A stretch of 18,967 nt of DNA from CAVZLD01 sp964522605. Lineage in GTDB: Bacteria > Planctomycetota > Planctomycetia > Pirellulales > Pirellulaceae. Under the pieces are notes generated by a model. The model saw only the letters and a program-made list of their open reading frames with translations, had not been told where the DNA came from and ran no database searches. Location of the stretch: assembly GCA_964522605.1 (NCBI GenBank), contig CAZFWV010000109.1, forward strand, positions 1-18,967, given 5' to 3'. Numbering within the stretch: position 1 is the first letter of the stretch; each line of letters begins with the position of its first letter. Positions 13,519 to 18,967 of this stretch are shown here, piece after piece. A program made the translations under genes and the position numbers.

Positions 13519-16500
13519 TCACAATGCTTTCCAAGCTGACTCGCTTGCCAGTGGGGCCTCACGCCACGAAAGCATCCACGCGTCCAGCGCCTCGTCGACC
13601 GCCAATTCATGCGTTCGCTTCTCGGTTCGCTGCCACTGCAGAAAATCAAACGATGCCTCGAAAAGAGACGATGGTCCAGCGACCTGACTGCTCTCATCCC
13701 GGTACAGCGCAATTGCCGGTTGTGCCTCCCCGCTCTTTCGCAACCGTGTCATCGAATCTTCACCGAAGAGCCTGACAGGGTCTACGCTGGCCAACACGGA
13801 GAAATCGGGAAACTGGCGGGACGCGAGCAGGTGTGGTAGATGACGCTCCCCGGGCTCCAAGTGGGCATCCATGTGCTCGTGATCGAGTCCAAGTACATGG
13901 CCTAACTCATGGGTAATGGTGGACAGCAAATCGACACGGCTTGAGAACAGCGCTGATGGCCGCGTCTCAACGCTCCACCCCTGTCCAGCCGCATCAACAT
14001 CAATCCAGATCACGTTGGTCGATTCCGAAGTCACCCCCAACGTGCGACCACGCAAGTCCGCGAGGACAAACTCGACGTGCGACAACGCGTCCAGCGCGCC
14101 TGCCGAGACGCCTTGATCCGCCCAATGCGCAATGCCGTCTTCGACAACGGCCTGCAGATCCTGATCCGTCAATCGAGCGGCGTGGCGGGCCACGGGCGCT
14201 GTACCATAAGCGGTCAAGGTCTGCTTCTTGCCGCCCGTGTGGATTAAGATTTGGCCGCCTCCCAGCATGCCAGTCGGCTTGGCCGAGTCGTCGGCAAACA
14301 TCGGATCCTGACTGTCGTAGCGAAGTTCGTCGTTGTTGTCGATGTCCCAGATTTTGATGCGGAACTTATCCACGTCGCCTCCACCGCTGACTTGTCCATC
14401 GATGGCCGTCAGTAGGAAGCCATAGTTGCCGACCTCGTTGATGGTGCCGACGCCTTTGTATTGCGCTCGCGCTCCGGCGACGACCAGCCACTCGTAGCGA
14501 TCACTTCTGAACTCAAGATCCCCTGCTTTGAAGCGGAACGTGGTTTGACCGGAAGGCGCGGTGGCTCCTTTTTTGTACTTGGATACAAAGCCAAAGCTGG
14601 CGCGACCGGTCATCTCGGGATTCAGACGGTCTGCTCCGAGAGGTGAGTCAATCCAGCCACCGCCCGTCACGAAGCCCGCCGATGGGTCATAAACCACAAA
14701 CATCGACGGCGATGACGTGGTTGAGCCTCCATCATCGTCAGTGACGGTTAGTGTTACGTGATACACACCTGCATTCTCAAATGCGAAGCTGTCGTCGACA
14801 CGTCGATCGGATGTAGCATTTGCCGACCGCTCTTCACTTATCAGGACTCCCTGTTCGTCCAAATGCGTGAAAGTCCAGCTGGCTGTGTGGGTATCCTGCA
14901 CGCCAGCGTCCGCAAAAGAACCAAGGAAGCTGACCGAAGCGTCAACCGGAATTACATACTCCTGGATGGTCGGGTCGATAGCGACTGGGTCGGGAGCACG
15001 ATTCTGGATCGAGACCGCGACTGGGACGCTTACCGTATTCTCCGATTGTGTTCCCGGAACGGAGGCCTTCGCGATGACGGTGAGTGTAAAAGCTCCATTG
15101 TCCAGTCCGGTCAACGTCAACTGACTCAGCTGGCTGGCCGTTAGCTCCCAGGCACCCGTGACGGCATTCAGGCTTCCCGCATTCGGAACCACAAACGATG
15201 GCAATCCGACTAAGGAAATGGTCAAGACTTCGGAACCACTGTTGTCGGATAAGGCAGCAAAACCAGCCAGATCAAGCGTAGCTCCCTCGGGCCCAGCAAC
15301 GCTAGCCGGCATCAACAATTGCGGTGGGTCGGCTTCAGGCGTCGCGTTGTCAGAGTCTGCGGCGAACTCATTCTGCCCGCCTCCCAGAATCAACTGATTG
15401 CTACCGGAGCCCCCGATCAACAGGTTGTTGCCGCCGCGATCCTCGAGCACATCATTGCCGTCTCCTCCGTCCAGAGTGTTGTCGGAGCTACCACCGATGA
15501 GCGTGTCGTTCCCTTGTTCCCCAAACAACAAACTGGAGCCTCCGCCGGCTTGAATGACGTCGTTACCAGCTCCGCCATACGCCACAAAGCTGTTCGGCAA
15601 ATCGGCAGCGGCGATGATCTCGTCGTTTCCGTCGTACCCAGCCACCTCGATCGGCCCGTCGTAGTCGGGGAAATAGTATTCCTCCAGAATGCCTCCCGCA
15701 ACATCCAGGAAGCGGACAATCACGCTTCCCTTCGTCACGGCAATCTTGTCGTTGTCAGGAGTACCGCCCACCAACAGCCGCTTGGTGTCCTTCTTGGTGT
15801 CAAGTTTTGCGCCGACCACCTCGATCGATTGGACTTCCTCTGCGGAGCTGTCTCCATCCTTATCCGCCACCGATGCGGTTACGGTGAAATTTCCCGCAAC
15901 GTCGTAGACATGGTCGACGATGATGACTTCGCCGGCGTTCACTACGTCAATTGCACCATCGCCCCAGTCGATTGTGTAGGTGAATTCTGACTGGGCGTCG
16001 ATTGGGCCAGAATCGTATGCGAATAAAGTGAGTTCCACCGGAGCACCTCGCAACGCGTTCGTGTCTCCAGAGATTTCCAGGCCCGGCTGCTCGTTCTCCA
16101 CTCGCAAGGTCGTCACGCTGATCGAGCTTTCACCTTCCGCGTCCGTAACTCGCAGAGCGATTTGCGTATCGGGAATATTGTCAGGAAAGTCCAGCAAATG
16201 GCTGATGCCGCTTAAATTAGTCTGAAACGTCCCATCAAAGTCGAAATCCCATTCGAACAAGAGCTCTTCGGTGGGCTGCTCCGCATCAGTAGACTGCGAG
16301 CCATCCAGAAAGACGCTGTCACCTTCAACAATCTGGTAGGGCCCCCCAGCATTTGCTACGGGAGGCGTGTTGAGTAGGATCGGCTCAAACTCAAACGCGC
16401 CAATATCGGCAACAGGTGCCAGGCCATCGCCGACGGCTGGCCGCGATAACCCGCGTTGGTCGATTGCCGGAGCCAGGAGGTTGTCTGCCGCATCGATCGC

Positions 16501-18552
16501 TGGGCTGCCTTCCAAGAGCGCGTGGGTCCAGGTTGAACCGCCATTGTCCTGCAGGCTGCCTAGCAATGGATCGATTGCCGCAACGTCACCGACAATATCT
16601 CCCGCCACAGCTGGGAAGAAGGTACTGTATCCGATCAGATTATGCCCCAGCGACGTCATGCCGCCACGGATATCGCGCCCCGAATCGTAGGTTGCGGTGT
16701 TACCTGCTACCAACGTATTTGCCAGTTGCGTGGCGGCGGTTGCAGAGCTGCTGAGTCCACCACCAAAAGTGGCGTGATTCGCGGTCACGGTGACGTTCGT
16801 GAGCAATAGCGGATCCACGACTCCACCATTGACAACGTATAGCCCACCGCCTGCGTCATTCGACGTGTTGCCCGAGAAGGTACTATTGGTAATTTCACGT
16901 TGGCCACTCGAAACCGCAATGTGGCCACCTCCCCCAGCCCGGTTCGCATGATTGGCCATGAAGGTCGAGCCAACGATCGATAGGTTTCCTGAACTGTTTA
17001 AGCCACCTCCAGAACCGGTCGTTGTATTCTGCGCGAACGTGGTATCGACGATACTCAATTCACTGGCTGTCCCCGCATAAACGGCACCACCTCCGAAGAA
17101 ACTGGCTGTCGTCGAATTGTTGTATAGACCCACACCATCGAGACTCAATTGACCGTCGGCGTGGACTGCGCCGCCACTCGTTGAGGCGGTGTTAAGGGAC
17201 AGGTCGGACGCGGTGATGAAGGCGAGAGAATTGCTGCTAACGTACAGCGCACCGCCATATTGTCCGGAGTTGTTGGAAAGCAGGCTACCTTCGTGGATCT
17301 GCACATCGGTTTGATTGTCGGCATGAACAGCGCCAGCGAAACTTGCGGCCGAGTTGTGAGTCACTTCCGTGCCTACGATGGTGATCGTAGACGTCAGGCT
17401 GTAGATCGCTCCTCCTGAACCACCCGCCAGATTCTGGCTGACTGTCGACTGATCCAGCGTCACATCAGCCTGTGAAACAAAGATGGCACCAGCGTTTGAG
17501 CTTGCTGAATTGCCAGTCACCGTTGTGCCATTGAGGGTGAGTTGCGAGTTCGTCGAGTAGATCGCTCCTCCTGACGAAGCTGAATTGCTATCGATCTGTG
17601 AGTCTACGAGAGTCAAATTCGCCCCGTTCCCGGTGATCGCCAAAGCGCCTCCCGAGTTCGCAGTGTTGCCTAGGAAGCTTGAACGTACGCCCGTAACCAC
17701 CGAGGTTGGATCGCCTGCCGGAGTCAGATTCCCTCGGCTTTCAATAGCGCCGCCAAAGAATGAACTGGTGTTGGATTCAAAATCGACTTGAATCAACTCC
17801 ACGTTCGCAAGACTAATTGGGGCTATGGAGCGGTTGCTGATCGCGCCGCCGCTGACGGCTGAATTGCCAGTGACCCTGACATTCTGCAGTGCGATACGAG
17901 CCTCCCCTCCAGAATCACCCTCGTTATAGACGGCTCCGCCATTCGACAGGGCGGTGTTGCTCCGCAGTTCCCCCCCTTGCATCTGTACGACAGCCCCACT
18001 GTTATTGGTGCTGGCGTTGTAAATCGCACCGCCATTGGTTGCACTACTGTTCTCGATCAATGAGTCAATAATCTGCGCCACGCCACCTCGGACTAATACG
18101 GCACCTCCGCCCTTGAAAGTCGAATTCGCAGCGGTTCCACCGGTCAGCGAGACAGCCGTGAGACGCAGAGTCCCGCCGGATTGAACATCGAAAATTCGAT
18201 CGCCGAGCAGGCTCGCGTCAATGACGGTGTTGCCTATTCCTTCACCAGCAATGCGAATGACGACGCCGTCAGCGATATCCAGATCACCGATTGCAGCTTG
18301 TTCTTCATCGACACCGATTTGAGTCAGACCAAACGTTCCGCTCGGCAATAGAACATCGTATTCACCACCAGCTTGGTTGGCTTGCTGGATTGCAGATCGA
18401 AGCGTTACTTCTCCTGGATCGACGCCTGCCAAGCTGTCATCGTCAAGACTGTTGACGATAAGTGTGGTCAATACTCGTCGGTTTTCAAGTTGTTCAAACC
18501 TGAGGGTGGAGTTTGTTTTGCGCTTGGAGTGGCGCTTTCGGGGCGTCGACAT
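13519..18552 (-). CDS. Giant secreted beta-helix/PKD/RTX protein with C-terminal metalloprotease motif
   Basis: 1677 residues. The N-terminus is very basic and carries LRFEQLENRRVL (17-28), the motif opening many planctomycete extracellular proteins. Residues 30-135 resemble the strand-rich segment heading polymorphic surface proteins (EVTLRSAIQQANQ). About 140-620 is a parallel beta-helix with recurring GGAI/GGAV turns and Asn/Ser-rich coils. A PKD-like region (730-910) includes FEWDFDFDG and YTIDWGDG; RTX-like Gly-Asp nonapeptides lie at 985-1065 (YGGAGNDVI, GEQGNDTLIG, GGDGNDVL), which bind calcium in relatives. A second PKD-like segment is near 1195-1285, then a post-COAP-1-like domain (GFVTGGGWIDSP, 1293-1304). 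Near the end is HELGHVLGLDH (H1548, E1549, H1552, H1558), a metzincin-type zinc site, with a possible Met-turn at M1561. It is probably a cell-surface adhesin or matrix protein with protease activity. ATG 18552 was chosen because GGGAG lies 10 nt upstream; a TTG at 18588 would add 12 residues and is unlikely. Confidence 0.9.
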   Translation of the reverse strand: MSTPRKRHSKRKTNSTLRFEQLENRRVLTTLIVNSLDDDSLAGVDPGEVTLRSAIQQANQAGGEYDVLLPSGTFGLTQIGVDEEQAAIGDLDIADGVVIRIAGEGIGNTVIDASLLGDRIFDVQSGGTLRLTAVSLTGGTAANSTFKGGGAVLVRGGVAQIIDSLIENSSATNGGAIYNASTNNSGAVVQMQGGELRSNTALSNGGAVYNEGDSGGEARIALQNVRVTGNSAVSGGAISNRSIAPISLANVELIQVDFESNTSSFFGGAIESRGNLTPAGDPTSVVTGVRSSFLGNTANSGGALAITGNGANLTLVDSQIDSNSASSGGAIYSTNSQLTLNGTTVTGNSASSNAGAIFVSQADVTLDQSTVSQNLAGGSGGAIYSLTSTITIVGTEVTHNSAASFAGAVHADNQTDVQIHEGSLLSNNSGQYGGALYVSSNSLAFITASDLSLNTASTSGGAVHADGQLSLDGVGLYNNSTTASFFGGGAVYAGTASELSIVDTTFAQNTTTGSGGGLNSSGNLSIVGSTFMANHANRAGGGGHIAVSSGQREITNSTFSGNTSNDAGGGLYVVNGGVVDPLLLTNVTVTANHATFGGGLSSSATAATQLANTLVAGNTATYDSGRDIRGGMTSLGHNLIGYSTFFPAVAGDIVGDVAAIDPLLGSLQDNGGSTWTHALLEGSPAIDAADNLLAPAIDQRGLSRPAVGDGLAPVADIGAFEFEPILLNTPPVANAGGPYQIVEGDSVFLDGSQSTDAEQPTEELLFEWDFDFDGTFQTNLSGISHLLDFPDNIPDTQIALRVTDAEGESSISVTTLRVENEQPGLEISGDTNALRGAPVELTLFAYDSGPIDAQSEFTYTIDWGDGAIDVVNAGEVIIVDHVYDVAGNFTVTASVADKDGDSSAEEVQSIEVVGAKLDTKKDTKRLLVGGTPDNDKIAVTKGSVIVRFLDVAGGILEEYYFPDYDGPIEVAGYDGNDEIIAAADLPNSFVAYGGAGNDVIQAGGGSSLLFGEQGNDTLIGGSSDNTLDGGDGNDVLEDRGGNNLLIGGSGSNQLILGGGQNEFAADSDNATPEADPPQLLMPASVAGPEGATLDLAGFAALSDNSGSEVLTISLVGLPSFVVPNAGSLNAVTGAWELTASQLSQLTLTGLDNGAFTLTVIAKASVPGTQSENTVSVPVAVSIQNRAPDPVAIDPTIQEYVIPVDASVSFLGSFADAGVQDTHTASWTFTHLDEQGVLISEERSANATSDRRVDDSFAFENAGVYHVTLTVTDDDGGSTTSSPSMFVVYDPSAGFVTGGGWIDSPLGADRLNPEMTGRASFGFVSKYKKGATAPSGQTTFRFKAGDLEFRSDRYEWLVVAGARAQYKGVGTINEVGNYGFLLTAIDGQVSGGGDVDKFRIKIWDIDNNDELRYDSQDPMFADDSAKPTGMLGGGQILIHTGGKKQTLTAYGTAPVARHAARLTDQDLQAVVEDGIAHWADQGVSAGALDALSHVEFVLADLRGRTLGVTSESTNVIWIDVDAAGQGWSVETRPSALFSSRVDLLSTITHELGHVLGLDHEHMDAHLEPGERHLPHLLASRQFPDFSVLASVDPVRLFGEDSMTRLRKSGEAQPAIALYRDESSQVAGPSSLFEASFDFLQWQRTEKRTHELAVDEALDAWMLSWREAPLASESAWKAL

Positions 18553-18562
18553 GAATGCTGTT

Positions 18563-18567
18563 CTCCC
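18563..18567 (-). promoter_or_regulatory. Shine-Dalgarno GGGAG for the giant surface protein
   Basis: On the minus strand GGGAG stands 10 nt before ATG 18552 and lies inside the reading frame of the alternative TTG at 18588, which favours the ATG as the true start. Confidence 0.55.
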
Positions 18568-18711
18568 GGACGTCGTTACTCGGGCCAATTTCTGTTAACG
18601 GCTTCCTGCGAGGGCCGCCAGACCGGGCCGACACAATCCCACGCAAGGAGCAATGCGAAAACGACGTTTCTCGTTCCGGGAGATTTTTCAAAAAAGGGCG
18701 CGTGGGTAAAC

Positions 18712-18858
18712 ATTCGTTTAACCCGCAGCCGCCAGGCGAGGTTCGTTTAACCGCGTGGGCAACGCCCCGCGTGCGGTAGCGCGCATTTCACTTGCTTAAG
18801 TCGAAATGGAAGCGTAGCCACGGGAAGACCTCGCCTGGCGGCTACGGGTTAAACGAAT
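18712..18858. repeat. Palindromic element with 30-bp inverted arms
   Basis: Arms at 18712-18741 and 18829-18858 are inverted complements with one mismatch in 30; they begin and end with ATTCGTTTAACCCG / CGGGTTAAACGAAT. Inside lies a smaller hairpin, CATTTCACTT (18784-18793) against AAGTCGAAATG (18798-18808, one extra base). The core TTCGTTTAACC occurs again as a direct copy at 18742-18752. The size and structure fit a REP/MITE-like dispersed element. There is no transposase or coding capacity inside. Mobility and function are not shown by the sequence. Confidence 0.8.
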
Positions 18859-18967
18859 CGTCACACGCGTGGTGCCGCAAGTCCCTGAAGCGTAACGCTT
18901 TGTGATGAGAGACCAGTGGCTTTCTTAGGTGCCGCCGCGCAAGTGGCAACCAAACCAAGCGCGAGCG

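Larger units (their letters stand above)
18553..18967. other. Non-coding region upstream of the giant surface protein
   Basis: About 415 bases without a supportable gene. It must contain the promoter of the minus-strand surface protein; no good -35/-10 pair stands out. The central part is taken up by the palindromic element at 18712-18858. From 18859 to the window end I see nothing beyond a small AGCGTAACGCT palindrome at about 18891-18900. Confidence 0.5.

Noticed and set aside
12834..13775. Plus-strand open frame opposite the kinase N-terminus and the end of the surface protein
   Set aside because: It crosses two real minus-strand genes and their spacer and shows no recognisable motif.
16695..18135. 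Repetitive DNA that could suggest a CRISPR array or tandem repeat
   Set aside because: The repetition is at protein level (GGAI/GGAV turns of a beta-helix), with varying spacing and no exact DNA repeat-spacer pattern.

Overview
The window reads as a scaffold piece from a planctomycete, probably Pirellulales-like. The reasons are a giant extracellular protein that opens with the FEQLENRR-type N-terminal motif of planctomycete surface proteins, a Hanks-type Ser/Thr kinase fused to WD40 repeats, moderately high GC, and dispersed palindromic intergenic repeats. A run of exactly 100 N at 4505-4604 marks a scaffold join.

Layout. 1-592: gene-free DNA holding a nested palindromic repeat (41-144) and an isolated TATAAT. 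593-8729 (+): a tightly packed operon in which successive genes overlap by 4 nt (GTGA or ATGA), or by 19 nt at the last junction. It encodes an alpha-helical accessory protein, a RavA-type MoxR AAA+ ATPase, a small accessory protein, a protein whose C-terminal part looks like a von Willebrand A (vWA) domain with a broken metal site (cut by the N gap), a beta-rich stretch that is probably the rest of the same protein, and a 979-residue protein with an alpha-solenoid and a predicted beta-propeller. This matches the predicted MoxR-vWA-beta-propeller ternary system and its bpX accessory domains, a group known mainly from computational work and suggested to act in biological conflict or ATP-driven assembly. 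8730-8909: short convergent intergenic region. 8910-13391 (-): membrane-anchored Ser/Thr kinase with WD40 repeats followed by about seven HAF-type repeats. 13519-18552 (-): 1677-residue secreted multidomain protein (parallel beta-helix, PKD-like, RTX-like, post-COAP-1-like and a zinc metalloprotease motif). 18553-18967: non-coding leader containing a second palindromic element with 30-bp inverted arms.

How the genes work together. In the plus-strand operon the MoxR ATPase probably remodels a client or partner through the vWA protein, with the solenoid/propeller proteins as scaffolds; this follows the RavA-ViaA and MoxR-vWA paradigm and is inference. The two minus-strand genes face the operon and are separated from each other by 127 nt, so the surface protein and the kinase could be co-transcribed, but no sequence evidence ties them functionally to the operon. 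The most interesting item is the ternary operon, particularly its degenerate vWA domain and the incompletely assembled gene. Family assignments are from reading motifs, not from database searches.
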